Shown: positions 25,019-33,653, counted from the stretch's first letter. The stretch: DNA of 64,000 nucleotides from Nonomuraea coxensis DSM 45129 (GCF_019397265.1 NZ_CP068985.1:4444501-4508500), one strand, 5' to 3'. The notes: generated by a model not told the origin, from the letters alone. Translations and numbers: made by a program.

Positions 25019-26250
25019 CGAAGCTCGCGACGGCCACCGAGGTGGGCAGGCACCAGCGCGAATGGTTCGCCGACCTGCGCGCCAGGGTGGCCGCGGGCGA
25101 GCCGCTGGCCGTGGTCAACGCCGACGTGCCGCACGAGATCTTCCGCGCCATGGACATCCCGTACGTGGTCAGCCAGTGGTGGGCCTCGGTCGTGGCCGCG
25201 AAGCGGCGCTCGGCCCACTACCTGGACCTGCTGCGGCAGCGCGGCCTGCCCGACTGGTCCGAGCAGTACAACGCGGTCACGCTCGCCTCGGCCTTCGACA
25301 CCGAGGAGGGCCCGTGGGGCGGCCTGCCGAAGCCGAGCATCGTGGTCGGCGACGCCTCCGGCGACGTCACCCGCAAGATCTTCGACATCTGGGGCCGCGA
25401 GCCCGGCGTCACCTTCTACCCCCTGGAGAGCGCCGCCGAGAACGAGGTGCCCGCGAACTGGTGGGAGCTGATGCCGCACCGCTGGGAGGAGGCCATCGGC
25501 CCGGCCCGCCTCGACCTGCTCACCGCCGAGCTGGAGAACCTCGTCCGGTTCCTGGAGACCACCACCGGCAGGCGGCTGCGCGAGTCCCGCTTCCGTGAGG
25601 TCATGGCCCTGGTCAACGAGCAGGAGGAATGGAACAGGAGGACCCGCGACCTCATCGCCCGTACCCGGCCCGCTCCCGTCTCCGTCGCCGACGGCATCCC
25701 CAGCGTCATGCTCCCGCAGTGGCACCGCGGCACCGAGTGGGCCCGTGACGCCGCCCGCCGCTTCCACGACGAGGTGCGCGAACGGGTGGACTCCGGGCAG
25801 GCGGCCTGCCCGGGGGAGCGGGCCCGGCTGATGTGGATCGGCCGCGGCCTCTGGTACGACATGGGCTTCTACCAGCGCTTCCAGGACGAGTACGGCGCCG
25901 TCTTCGTCTGGTCGATGTACCTGGCCATCGCCGCCGACGGTTACATCCGCCACGGCGACGACCCCATGCGCGCCCTGGCCGCCCGCTTCGCCGCCTTCAC
26001 CGACCAGCTCTACACCCCGCCCTGGTCCAGCGAGTGGTACGTCAAGGAGGCCCGCCTGCACGGCATCGACGGCGTGGTGCACCTGGTGTCCGACGACCCG
26101 CGCGGCAGCTACTTCACCGCGCGGGCGCTGGAGTCGGCCGGGTTCCCGGTCATCGAGATCGAGGCCGACAACGTCGACACCCGCACCTACGACGGCGACC
26201 GGGTGGCCGGGCGCATCGGCCGCTGGCTGCAGGACGTCGTCCTGCGCTGA
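25015..26250 (+). CDS. 2-hydroxyacyl-CoA dehydratase family protein, subunit 2-like, without Fe-S cysteines
   Basis: 411-residue protein of the same family as its neighbour, nearer to the HgdB side: VVNADVPHEIFRAMDIPYV, VVGDASGDVTRKIFDIWGR, and the closing VHLVSDDPRGSYFTARALE then FPVIEIEADNVDTRTYDGDR. At all three ligand positions the cysteine is absent, and the chain has one cysteine in total (in QAACPGE, not a family ligand site). So it cannot bind the usual cluster. The GTG at 25015 overlaps the upstream stop by four bases. A roughly 116-base copy of its 3' end lies at 38391-38506, so this gene or a close relative has been rearranged in this strain. Confidence 0.82.
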   Translation: MTKLATATEVGRHQREWFADLRARVAAGEPLAVVNADVPHEIFRAMDIPYVVSQWWASVVAAKRRSAHYLDLLRQRGLPDWSEQYNAVTLASAFDTEEGPWGGLPKPSIVVGDASGDVTRKIFDIWGREPGVTFYPLESAAENEVPANWWELMPHRWEEAIGPARLDLLTAELENLVRFLETTTGRRLRESRFREVMALVNEQEEWNRRTRDLIARTRPAPVSVADGIPSVMLPQWHRGTEWARDAARRFHDEVRERVDSGQAACPGERARLMWIGRGLWYDMGFYQRFQDEYGAVFVWSMYLAIAADGYIRHGDDPMRALAARFAAFTDQLYTPPWSSEWYVKEARLHGIDGVVHLVSDDPRGSYFTARALESAGFPVIEIEADNVDTRTYDGDRVAGRIGRWLQDVVLR

Positions 26251-26251
26251 G

Positions 26252-26501
26252 ACGCGTCGGTGTTCCTGAGGCCCGCCGAGACGATCATGAAGACGTACGG
26301 GACCTGGCAGGTCGTGCAGACGAAGATCAGGCCGTACCAGGAGTGCACGTCGATCGGGCCCTGCGCGCCGCCGAGGCCGAGCCGCAGGAGCTGGTTGAGG
26401 TAGCCCGAGCGTTCCGGCCCCAGCAGCGACCAGCCGATCGCGCCCGCGCTCGGCGGCAGCAGGAACGGCACCAGCGGCACCACGTCGGTGAGCAGCCCCA
26501 T
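26252..26501 (-). pseudogene. Remnant of a spermidine/iron-type ABC permease
   Basis: Read on the minus strand from about 26501, the translation matches the middle of a PotB/FbpB-type permease: LVPFLLPPSAGAIGWSLLGP, then RSGYLNQLLRLGLGG, PIDVHSWYGLIFV and VPYVFMIVSAGLRNTDAS. It breaks off exactly at the stop codon of the dehydratase-like gene, and no upstream or downstream parts are present. I read this as a fragment left by a rearrangement whose edge was the 3' end of that gene. Confidence 0.65.
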
Positions 26502-26601
26502 GCGGGCGCCGCGGACCGGAGCCGATGCCGCCTCATCTCTCCGGCGTCGGACCGCTGGGCGGCGTGAAGCGGGGCACATTACGTGGGAAGGGAGGTCACC
26601 C

Positions 26602-26805
26602 ATGAGCAAGGCACAGTTTCCGCTCACTCTGCGCGTCACCGTCAGCGGGGCGACTCCGGACGAGATCAGGGAGAACGCAAGGGCGCAGGCACTCAGCTTC
26701 TTCGGCCCCACCGCGGAACTCGACGTCATCAGTGCCGAAGCCCAGGCGGACGGGGAGCATCACAACCGCTACCACGCGACCGTCATCTTCCGGCGGATCG
26801 CTTGA
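26602..26805 (+). CDS. Small conserved-looking hypothetical protein
   Basis: 67 residues, no membrane segment, no cysteines. The composition is like a small alpha/beta protein (FPLTLRVTVSGATPDEIREN, then HNRYHATVIFRRIA with strand-like ends). GGGAGG precedes the ATG by seven bases. I do not recognise it. It could be a small stress-region protein, since the following genes are of that kind. Confidence 0.65.
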   Translation: MSKAQFPLTLRVTVSGATPDEIRENARAQALSFFGPTAELDVISAEAQADGEHHNRYHATVIFRRIA

Positions 26806-26989
26806 CGGACGCGGGCATCGCCGGGCGGCCGGGCGGTGGCCTGGCGCTGTCGTGCTCCGCCTCCGCCGTTCATCGCCGCAGATGATGAGGCCAGCTCGGA
26901 TTGCGTCTTACCGCCTGTTCGCCGATCGCCTTGACTGGTGGATGAACAGACGGCGCAGCTCGCGTCGCTGCCCTTGAGGGGGTCTCGTC

Positions 26990-27301
26990 ATGACCCTGGA
27001 CGCGCAAGAAGCGCACGCGGCCCGCCGCACCGGACTGAACGGCCAGGCCCCGCGCTGCGATCATCTCGACCAGCTCCCCGCTGTGGAGCACGGACGAGCC
27101 GAATGTGAGGAATGTCTGACCCTCGGCCAGACCTGGACCCGCTTACTGGTGTGCCTGACATGCGGGCGGGTGGCCTGTTCCGACGACTCACGGGGCGGTC
27201 ACGCTCGCGACCACTACGAGGAGACCGACCACCCGGTGGTCGCCGCCCTGGATCGAAGATCGACCTGGCGCTGGTGCTACGTGCACCGCCGCACCGTATG
27301 A
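26990..27301 (+). CDS. UBP-type zinc finger protein
   Basis: 103 residues with a complete UBP zinc-finger pattern: CDHL, then CEECLTLGQTW, CLTCGRVACSD, GGHARDHYEETDHPVV, ending WCYVH. In eukaryotes this fold binds ubiquitin C-termini; bacterial stand-alone versions are common in actinobacteria and have no settled function. ATG at 26990 after GAGGGGG. It lies 18 bases before the desaturase gene, so the two are probably one transcript. Confidence 0.9.
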   Translation: MTLDAQEAHAARRTGLNGQAPRCDHLDQLPAVEHGRAECEECLTLGQTWTRLLVCLTCGRVACSDDSRGGHARDHYEETDHPVVAALDRRSTWRWCYVHRRTV

Positions 27302-27319
27302 ACGAGACGAAGGAGACGT

Positions 27320-28318
27320 ATGACTATTTCCGAGCAGGCGGCGGAACGCCGTCAGGACTACGACGGCGCATCGCCCTTCCCCGGGGCGGAAGAGCACGTC
27401 GCGGCGGGCAGGCTCCAGGCGGGACTGACGGCGGCGATCGTGGTGCTGCCGTTCGTCGCGCTCGGCGTCGCGATCTTCCTGGCATGGGGGCAGGGGGTCA
27501 CGCTCACCGATCTCCTGCTCGCCGCGGTCCTCTACGTGGTGACGGGCCTGGGGGTGACGGTCGGGTTCCATCGGCTGCTCACACACGCCTCCTTCACCGC
27601 CCGGCCGTGGTTGCGCGCGGTGCTGGCGGTCGCCGGGTCGATGGCCTTCCAGGGCAATGTCGTGGACTGGGTGGCGGTGCACCGCCGCCATCACGCCTTC
27701 ACCGACCGGCCGGGCGATCCGCACTCTCCCTACCGGTACGGCACCGGCCTGCGCGGGCAGCTTCGGGGGCTTGCCCACGCCCACCTGGGCTGGCTGTTCA
27801 CCGACGACCGGACCCCCGCCGAGCGCTACGCCCCCGACCTGCTGGCCGATCCCGCCATGACGCGGGTGGCCCGGGCCTTCCCCGCGCTGTGCGCCCTGTC
27901 GCTGGCGCTGCCGTTCCTGGCCGGCTGGGCGATCACCGGCACCCTGTACGGCGGCCTGACCGCCTTCCTGTGGGCCGGGCTGATCCGGATCGCGCTCCTC
28001 CAGCACGTCACCTGGAGCGTCAACTCGCTCTGCCACGTCATCGGTGACAGGCCCTTCAAGACCCGGCGCCACGACCGGTCGAGCAACGTGTGGCCGCTGG
28101 CCCTGCTGTCCTTCGGCGAAAGCTGGCACAACGGGCACCACAGCGAGCCGTCCTGCGCCCGCCACGGAGTCGACCACGGCCAGTTCGACCCGTCCGCCGC
28201 CGTGATCGGCCTGTTCGAACGGCTCAACTGGGTGAGCGGCGTGCACTGGCCAGACCACGAGCGCATCGAACGCCGCCGCGTCGGCCCTCGCCCTAGAGTG
28301 GGGGAGACGCCCGGATAG
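27320..28318 (+). CDS. Acyl-CoA (delta-9 type) fatty acid desaturase
   Basis: 332-residue membrane di-iron desaturase. The three histidine boxes are all present: GFHRLLTH, HRRHHAF and ESWHNGHH; the extra conserved His sits in LQHVTWSVNSLCH. Two pairs of hydrophobic segments frame the boxes. It puts a double bond into a saturated acyl chain and so softens the membrane. It follows the UBP finger protein by 18 bases and precedes a LysR regulator on the same strand. Confidence 0.93.
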   Translation: MTISEQAAERRQDYDGASPFPGAEEHVAAGRLQAGLTAAIVVLPFVALGVAIFLAWGQGVTLTDLLLAAVLYVVTGLGVTVGFHRLLTHASFTARPWLRAVLAVAGSMAFQGNVVDWVAVHRRHHAFTDRPGDPHSPYRYGTGLRGQLRGLAHAHLGWLFTDDRTPAERYAPDLLADPAMTRVARAFPALCALSLALPFLAGWAITGTLYGGLTAFLWAGLIRIALLQHVTWSVNSLCHVIGDRPFKTRRHDRSSNVWPLALLSFGESWHNGHHSEPSCARHGVDHGQFDPSAAVIGLFERLNWVSGVHWPDHERIERRRVGPRPRVGETPG

Positions 28319-28348
28319 GCGCAGCCCGGCCGGGAAGAGGTGGCGGAC

Positions 28349-29323
28349 ATGGAGTTGCGTCAGTTGCGCTATTTCGTGACCTTGGCCGAGGAGTTGCACT
28401 TCGGCCGGGCCGCCGCCCGCGAGCACATCGTGCAGTCCGCGCTGAGCCAGCAGATCCAGCGGCTCGAACGCGACCTCGGCATGCGGCTGCTGGACCGCAG
28501 CACCCACCAGGTCGATCTGACTCCGGCGGGTGTCGCCTTCCTGGTCGAGGCCCGTCAGATCCTCGACCACGTGGGCCGGGCCAGGCAGGCCGCCCGCAAC
28601 GCCGCCACCTCCGCGCCCACGCTGCGCGCCGGCATCATCGACGCCGGCTACGACACCATGCCGCAGATCCTGCGCGAGCTGCAGCGCACCCATCCCGGCA
28701 TCACGATCCACCAGGTCGAGGCAGGCACTCCCGAGCAGTACCGGCAACTGGCCGACGGCCGCCTGGACATCGCCATCGGACATGCCTCGCAGGCTCCGGC
28801 CGACGTGACCGGCAAGCTGGTCAGGCTCGATCCGCTCGGCGTGCTGGTGCCCGACGAGCACCGCTTCGCCGCGTCCGACGGCGTGCCCGTGGCCGCTCTG
28901 GCCACCGAACTCCTGCTTCTCGGCGAGGAGTCACAGACTCCGGAGCTCAACGGGTTCGTCATCACGCTGTGCCGCGCGGCCGGGTTCGCCCCCACCCTCT
29001 ACGAGGGCACCGTGCAGAGCAGCCGCGCCGCCGCCGACCTCGTTCTCCAGCGCCGCTGCGTGCACTGCGTCCCCTCCTCCTTCCAGACCTCCAACCGGCC
29101 GGGCACCACCTGGCGACCCCTGATCGAGCCGGCCACGCACTACCCCTGGTCACTCCTGTGGCACCAGGACAACCCCTCTCCCCACATCGCCACCGTCATC
29201 GACAGCGCCCGGCACCTGGCCGAGCGGCTCGGCTGGCTCGAACCCCTCAGCTCCTCCATCGAGCCCGCACCCGTCGAAGACGCTCCGGGCGCCGCCATCG
29301 GCTCCACCGACGGTCCTGCCTGA
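28349..29323 (+). CDS. LysR family transcriptional regulator
   Basis: 324 residues. Typical N-terminal helix-turn-helix (MELRQLRYFVTLAEELHFGRAA, then AREHIVQSALSQQIQRLER) and a C-terminal effector domain. Starts 30 bases after the desaturase stop. Most LysR genes are divergent from their targets; this one is in line, so its target may be the desaturase unit, a distant gene, or itself. The last 77 bases overlap the 3' end of a small gene on the other strand. Confidence 0.93.
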   Translation: MELRQLRYFVTLAEELHFGRAAAREHIVQSALSQQIQRLERDLGMRLLDRSTHQVDLTPAGVAFLVEARQILDHVGRARQAARNAATSAPTLRAGIIDAGYDTMPQILRELQRTHPGITIHQVEAGTPEQYRQLADGRLDIAIGHASQAPADVTGKLVRLDPLGVLVPDEHRFAASDGVPVAALATELLLLGEESQTPELNGFVITLCRAAGFAPTLYEGTVQSSRAAADLVLQRRCVHCVPSSFQTSNRPGTTWRPLIEPATHYPWSLLWHQDNPSPHIATVIDSARHLAERLGWLEPLSSSIEPAPVEDAPGAAIGSTDGPA

Positions 29324-29588
29324 CCTTCCGGGCTCTTCTGGCCAGCGCCTGGCCGGCCTCCACGCCGAGCAACCGCGCGGCGCCGGCCATCCCGGCGAGC
29401 TGATCGGGCGTCATCGCCTCCAGGTGAACGGCGAGCCGCCGCCGATCACCGTCGAGGGCCATGTTCATCGCGGTCTTGAGGGCGAGAGCTCGCGAGGCTT
29501 CACCGATCGCCTCCAAGACGCTCGTCAGGGCCTGGTCCACACCCTCGTCGCGGTCCGCCCGCCGCGGAGGTCGAGCGTTCGACATCAT
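29247..29588 (-). CDS. Small basic hypothetical protein
   Basis: 113 residues, mainly helical (QALTSVLEAIGEASRALALK, then HLEAMTPDQLAGMAGAARLLG), with a strongly basic C-terminus (about 13 Arg/Lys in the last 27). AAGGTG lies just before the paired ATG codons at 29588 and 29585. Family not recognised. The C-terminal 25 codons overlap the end of the LysR gene on the other strand, so the basic tail could be antisense of LysR rather than selected sequence. Confidence 0.55.
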   Translation of the reverse strand: MMSNARPPRRADRDEGVDQALTSVLEAIGEASRALALKTAMNMALDGDRRRLAVHLEAMTPDQLAGMAGAARLLGVEAGQALARRARKVRQDRRWSRWRRPERLRRVRARWRS

Positions 29589-29733
29589 TCACCTTGCCGT
29601 TCTTGAGTTCCGGAGGTGGCCGAGGATCCGGTTATCAGTTGAGGAGATGAGCTGCGCATGAATTGCCCGTTTCCTTCGATCATGCACTCCTGTGCTCTGA
29701 AGGGGACGATCGACGGCCCAGCAGGAGAAGACC

Positions 29734-30576
29734 ATGAACGAGAGCACGGACACCCAGCATCCCATCGTCCTCATCCATGGGCTGTGGCTGACCCCACGTG
29801 CCTGGGAACGCTGGACTGAGCGGTACACGGCGCTCGGCCACCAGGTGTCCGCCCCGGCCTGGCCCGGCATGGAGATCGAGGTAGAAGCCCTGCGCAAGAA
29901 CCCGGACGTCATGAACGGCCTGGGCGTCACCGAAGTGGCCGACTTCTACGAGAGGATCGTCCGCGAGCAGTCGCGGCCTCCGATCATCGTCGGCCATTCC
30001 TTCGGCGGCCTGATCACGCAGATCCTGCTGGACCGCGGCCTCGGCGTCGCCGGCGTCGCGATCCACCCCGCCCCGATCAAGGGCGTGCTGCGGTTGCCGC
30101 TCAACAGCCTGCGTTCGGCCCTGCCGGTCCTGTCCAACCCCGGCAACCGTTCCAGGACCGTGGCGCTGAGCCCCAGGCAGTTTCACTACGCGTTCACCAA
30201 CACCCTGACGCCGCAGGAGTCCGAGGCGATCTACCAGCGCTATCACGTGCCCGCCCCCGGCCGGCCGCTGTTCCAGGTCGCCGCCGCCAACCTGCTCCGG
30301 CACGCCGCCACCCGGGTCGACGTGCGCAACGGCACCCGAGCCCCGCTGCTCCTGATCGCCGGCGGCGCCGACCACACCGTCCCCGTCACGCTGGTGCGGG
30401 CGACCTACCGGCTCTACCGCAAGTCCTCCGCGGTCACCGACTACCAGGAGTTCGCCCGCATGCCGCACTTCTCCCTCGGCGCCCCCCAATGGGAGAAAGT
30501 CGCCGACCACGTCGTCCACTGGGCGCGGCGGCACATCACGCGACAGGCCAGGAACAACCGCGGAGAGGCACGGTAG
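29734..30576 (+). CDS. Alpha/beta hydrolase
   Basis: 280-residue hydrolase. Oxyanion motif LIHGLW, nucleophile elbow GHSFGG (Ser89), acid in GGADHTVPV, His in ARMPHFSLG. No signal peptide, so cytosolic. Substrate unknown; the small cap region after HPAPIKGVLRLP resembles haloperoxidase- or esterase-like members. It stands alone between two short gaps, convergent with the SDR-DUF2867 gene (20 bases apart). Confidence 0.9.
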   Translation: MNESTDTQHPIVLIHGLWLTPRAWERWTERYTALGHQVSAPAWPGMEIEVEALRKNPDVMNGLGVTEVADFYERIVREQSRPPIIVGHSFGGLITQILLDRGLGVAGVAIHPAPIKGVLRLPLNSLRSALPVLSNPGNRSRTVALSPRQFHYAFTNTLTPQESEAIYQRYHVPAPGRPLFQVAAANLLRHAATRVDVRNGTRAPLLLIAGGADHTVPVTLVRATYRLYRKSSAVTDYQEFARMPHFSLGAPQWEKVADHVVHWARRHITRQARNNRGEAR

Positions 30577-30596
30577 ACGCGGCCGCGCCCGCGCCG

Positions 30597-32075
30597 TCAC
30601 GCCCGACCCGGGCGGCGAGCCTCGCGGCGGGCGGCCGCCGCGGCCACGTTGAGCGGCATACGGCCGAAGATCAGGCCGTGGAAGGGCGAGACGGCCCACC
30701 AGTAGAGGTGGCCGGCCAGCCCGTGCGGGTGGAAGATCGCCCGCTGGCGGTAGACGGTCCCGCCGTCGGACCGGGAGACGCTCAGCTCCAGCCAGGCCAG
30801 CCCCGGCAGCCGCATCTCGGCGCGCAGCCGCAGCAGACGACCGGGGATCACGTCTTCCACCCGCCAGAAGTCGATGGCGTCGCCCACTCTCAGCCGGTAC
30901 GGGTCGCGGCGCCCGCGGCGCAGACCGACCCCGCCGACCATCCGGTCGAGCAGGCCGCGCAGCCGCCATACGGTGGGCAGGGAGTACCAGCCGTTGTCGC
31001 CGCCGATGCTCTCGATGACCTGCCACAACGACTCTGGGGAGGCAGGCACCCGGATGGCGCGGCGATCGATGTACAGGCTGCCGCCCGCCCAGCCGGGATC
31101 GGTCGGCAGCGGGTCGCTCGGGGCGTCCGGCGTGGAGGCCGACGACCAGCGGGTGGCGACGTCGGCTTCTTTGATCTTCTTCAGCGCCAGGCGGACCGCG
31201 TCGCGGAAGCTGATCAGCCCGCCGTCGGGGTCGGGCACGTGGGCGGCGATGTCGTGCTCGGCGCACACGGCGTTGTTGCGCAGGGACTCCACCAGCGGGC
31301 GTGCGATGCGCGAGGGCACCGGGGTGACCAGGCCGACCCACAGGCTCGACAGCCGCGGCGTGAGCGCGCGCACGGGGATGATCACACGGCTGGGCAGGCC
31401 GGCGACGGCGGCGTACTCCCGCATCATGTCGGCGTAGGTCAGCACGTCCGGGCCGCCGATGTCGAAGGCGCGGTTGATCTCGCCGGGCACGCTCGCCCAC
31501 GCGGTGAGGTAGCGCAGCACGTCGCGTACGGCGATCGGCTGCGTCAGGCTGGCCACCCAGCGGGGGGTCGTCATGACCGGCAGCCGTTCGGTCAGGTGAC
31601 GCAGCATCTCGAAGGAGGCCGACCCGGACCCGATGATCACCGCGGCCCTGAGCACCACGGCCGGAGTCCGGCCGCGCAGGAAGATCTCGCCGACCTCGGC
31701 GCGAGAGCGCAGATGCGGCGAAAGATGTTCCCGCGGGGCCAGCCCGCCCAGGTAGACGATGCGGCGCACGCCGGCCAGGCCGGCCGACGTGGCGAAGACC
31801 TCGGCGGCCCGGCGGTCCTCGTCCGCGAAATGGCGTGATCCGCCCATCGTGTGGATCAGGTAGTACGCGACGTCGATGTCCTCCAGGGCCGCCGGCACCT
31901 GGCTCGCGTCGGCGGCGTCCGCCTTGACGATCTCGGTCCGCTCTCTCCAGGGGAGATCCCGCAGTCGCTCCGGCGACCGCGCCATGCAGCGCACCTCATG
32001 CCCGGCCGCGAGCAGCTCGGGCACCAGCCGGCCCCCGATGTAGCCGGTCGCTCCGGTGACCAGGCAGCGCGCCAT
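30597..32075 (-). CDS. NAD(P)-binding SDR fused to a DUF2867 domain
   Basis: 492 residues in two parts. Residues 1-290: atypical/extended SDR with CLVTGATGYIGGRLVPELLA, partner of NmrA-like proteins. Residues about 330-480: DUF2867 (LWQVIESIGGDNGWYSLPTV, then DRMVGGVGLRRGRRDPYRLR), a helix-grip-like domain. This fusion is common in actinobacteria and has no assigned reaction. I chose the ATG at 32075, right before the first strand, over 32108. Confidence 0.9.
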   Translation of the reverse strand: MARCLVTGATGYIGGRLVPELLAAGHEVRCMARSPERLRDLPWRERTEIVKADAADASQVPAALEDIDVAYYLIHTMGGSRHFADEDRRAAEVFATSAGLAGVRRIVYLGGLAPREHLSPHLRSRAEVGEIFLRGRTPAVVLRAAVIIGSGSASFEMLRHLTERLPVMTTPRWVASLTQPIAVRDVLRYLTAWASVPGEINRAFDIGGPDVLTYADMMREYAAVAGLPSRVIIPVRALTPRLSSLWVGLVTPVPSRIARPLVESLRNNAVCAEHDIAAHVPDPDGGLISFRDAVRLALKKIKEADVATRWSSASTPDAPSDPLPTDPGWAGGSLYIDRRAIRVPASPESLWQVIESIGGDNGWYSLPTVWRLRGLLDRMVGGVGLRRGRRDPYRLRVGDAIDFWRVEDVIPGRLLRLRAEMRLPGLAWLELSVSRSDGGTVYRQRAIFHPHGLAGHLYWWAVSPFHGLIFGRMPLNVAAAAARREARRPGRA

Positions 32076-32145
32076 GTCCGTACCCCCGATGTCGTTACAG
32101 GACGTCATATCCCCTTTACCCAGCGATCTGCCGACGTCGGCGTTC

Positions 32146-33027
32146 TCAGCCCGGTGACGGGGTCACGGCGACCGGGCAGTGGACTCCCGACAACGCGGCC
32201 TGGGTGACGGCTCCCAGCAGGGCGCCTGTCCCGGCGCCGAGCCCGCTGCGTCCGAGGACGAGCAACGTCGCGTCCCTGGCCGCCTCGACGATCGCGCGCG
32301 GAGGGCGCTCGCTCACGAACTCCGTGGTCACCGGCACATTCGGGTACCGATCGGTCAGCAGGGACACCACCTGCTGAAAGCGGGTCTCCGCTCCCGCGCG
32401 CATCATCGCCGCGTCCACGAAGGGGAGCCGGTCAGGCCCGGGCAGGGCTCCGGGATCCCACCACGCGCAGACGGCCGTCACCGTCCCGCCGCGCAGGGTG
32501 GCCTCACGCAGGGCGAAGCCGAACGCCGCCTTGCTCGCGGGAGAGCCGTCGATGCCGACGACGATCCGTGAACCGGGTTGATCGATCGGCTCGGCCGCGG
32601 GACGTACGACCACGACCGGCCGGGCACTGTGCGCGGGCACCTGCACGGCCGCCGACCCCACCCTCAGGTCCTCGAATCCGCCCACTCCCCGGGAGCCCAG
32701 AACCACGAGCTGGGCCTTTTTCGCGGCCTCCAGCAACACCGCCGAGACCGGGCCTTTGGCCAGGAGGGGCCGGACCTCGACGCCGGCGTGATGGTCACGT
32801 ACGTGATCCACCGCGTGGTGGACCACGTCGGTGGCGATCTGCTCGACCTGCGCCAGCATCTGCTCGCCGACGGGTCGCAGAGGATACGGCCACTGCCACG
32901 CGTGGCAGACCAGCAGAGGACAGTGGCGCAGCCGCGCCTCCTCGGCCGCCCATCGCAACGCCTGCTCGCTCCCCGATGACTCGTCATAGCCCACCAGGAT
33001 GGACCGCCCGCCGTCACGATCTTTCAC
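32146..33027 (-). CDS. Universal stress protein, two tandem Usp domains
   Basis: 293 residues with two Usp domains. Domain 1 has SILVGYDESSGSEQAL and the ATP motif GSRGVGGFEDLRVGS (G-2x-G-9x-G-S). Domain 2 has RIVVGIDGSPASKAAF and GRSGLGAGTGALLGA, close to the same pattern. Both probably bind ATP. Such proteins are part of dormancy/low-oxygen regulons in actinobacteria. The GTG at 33027 follows GGAGGA by seven bases. Confidence 0.93.
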   Translation of the reverse strand: MKDRDGGRSILVGYDESSGSEQALRWAAEEARLRHCPLLVCHAWQWPYPLRPVGEQMLAQVEQIATDVVHHAVDHVRDHHAGVEVRPLLAKGPVSAVLLEAAKKAQLVVLGSRGVGGFEDLRVGSAAVQVPAHSARPVVVVRPAAEPIDQPGSRIVVGIDGSPASKAAFGFALREATLRGGTVTAVCAWWDPGALPGPDRLPFVDAAMMRAGAETRFQQVVSLLTDRYPNVPVTTEFVSERPPRAIVEAARDATLLVLGRSGLGAGTGALLGAVTQAALSGVHCPVAVTPSPG

Positions 33028-33153
33028 TGCTGTTCCTCCGGAGGAAGGGAGAAGCTCGCCTGTTCCAGAGGGCACCTTCCCTCCACGGCCCCCGACGTCG
33101 TCGTGGACGACAAGAGTTTGGACATTCAGGGAAACGCCTTTCGGATGTCGTCG

Positions 33154-33510
33154 CTACGGCGCCTGCAGACGGAGGCCGGCCACCTTGTGCCAGCCGGTGA
33201 GCTTGAGCAGGCGTCGTACCTGCGGGGAGGGCGACCGCATGGTCAGGGCGTGGCCGGGGCGGAGGCCGGCGGCGGCGGTGACCAGAGCACGCAGCCCGCC
33301 GACGTCGCAGAACACCAGGCCACTGACGTCGATGGAGAAGCTGCCGCGACCTGACATCGCGGCCAGCGCGGGGAGCAGGACGGGCAGCGTGACGTAGTCG
33401 AGCTCGCCTTCGATCCTCAGGCCCACGAGCTCGACGAGCGGCGTGATGCGCAGGAGTTGTTCGGTGTTCGTGCAGGGTGTGAGGTCGCGCGTGGCATCTG
33501 GAGTGGTCAT
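33154..33510 (-). CDS. STAS-domain protein (anti-anti-sigma-like)
   Basis: 118 residues forming one STAS domain (LVGLRIEGELDYVTLPVLLPAL, then FSIDVSGLVFCDVGGLRALV). In SpoIIAA/RsbV proteins the sequence after the last Asp is Ser/Thr, which is phosphorylated by the anti-sigma kinase; here it is Val (CDVGG). So this protein may be constitutively active or may act differently. ATG at 33510 follows GGAG. No kinase or phosphatase partner is adjacent. Confidence 0.88.
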   Translation of the reverse strand: MTTPDATRDLTPCTNTEQLLRITPLVELVGLRIEGELDYVTLPVLLPALAAMSGRGSFSIDVSGLVFCDVGGLRALVTAAAGLRPGHALTMRSPSPQVRRLLKLTGWHKVAGLRLQAP

Positions 33511-33653
33511 GCCGGCTCCTGCGGGCAGGAAGTACGGGTCACCGTGGCTGGAGGGACGCGCACGATCGCTTGAGCGTCGTGAGCGGGGCAGCCAGGTTCT
33601 GTCTGATCGTCTGACAGGCTGGATGAGGTGGAAAGCAGCAACTCGCGTCCCGC

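Noticed and set aside
33097..33111. GTCGTC-GTG-GACGAC hairpin before the universal stress gene
   Set aside because: Six-base stem in GC-rich DNA and no clear placement as terminator or operator.
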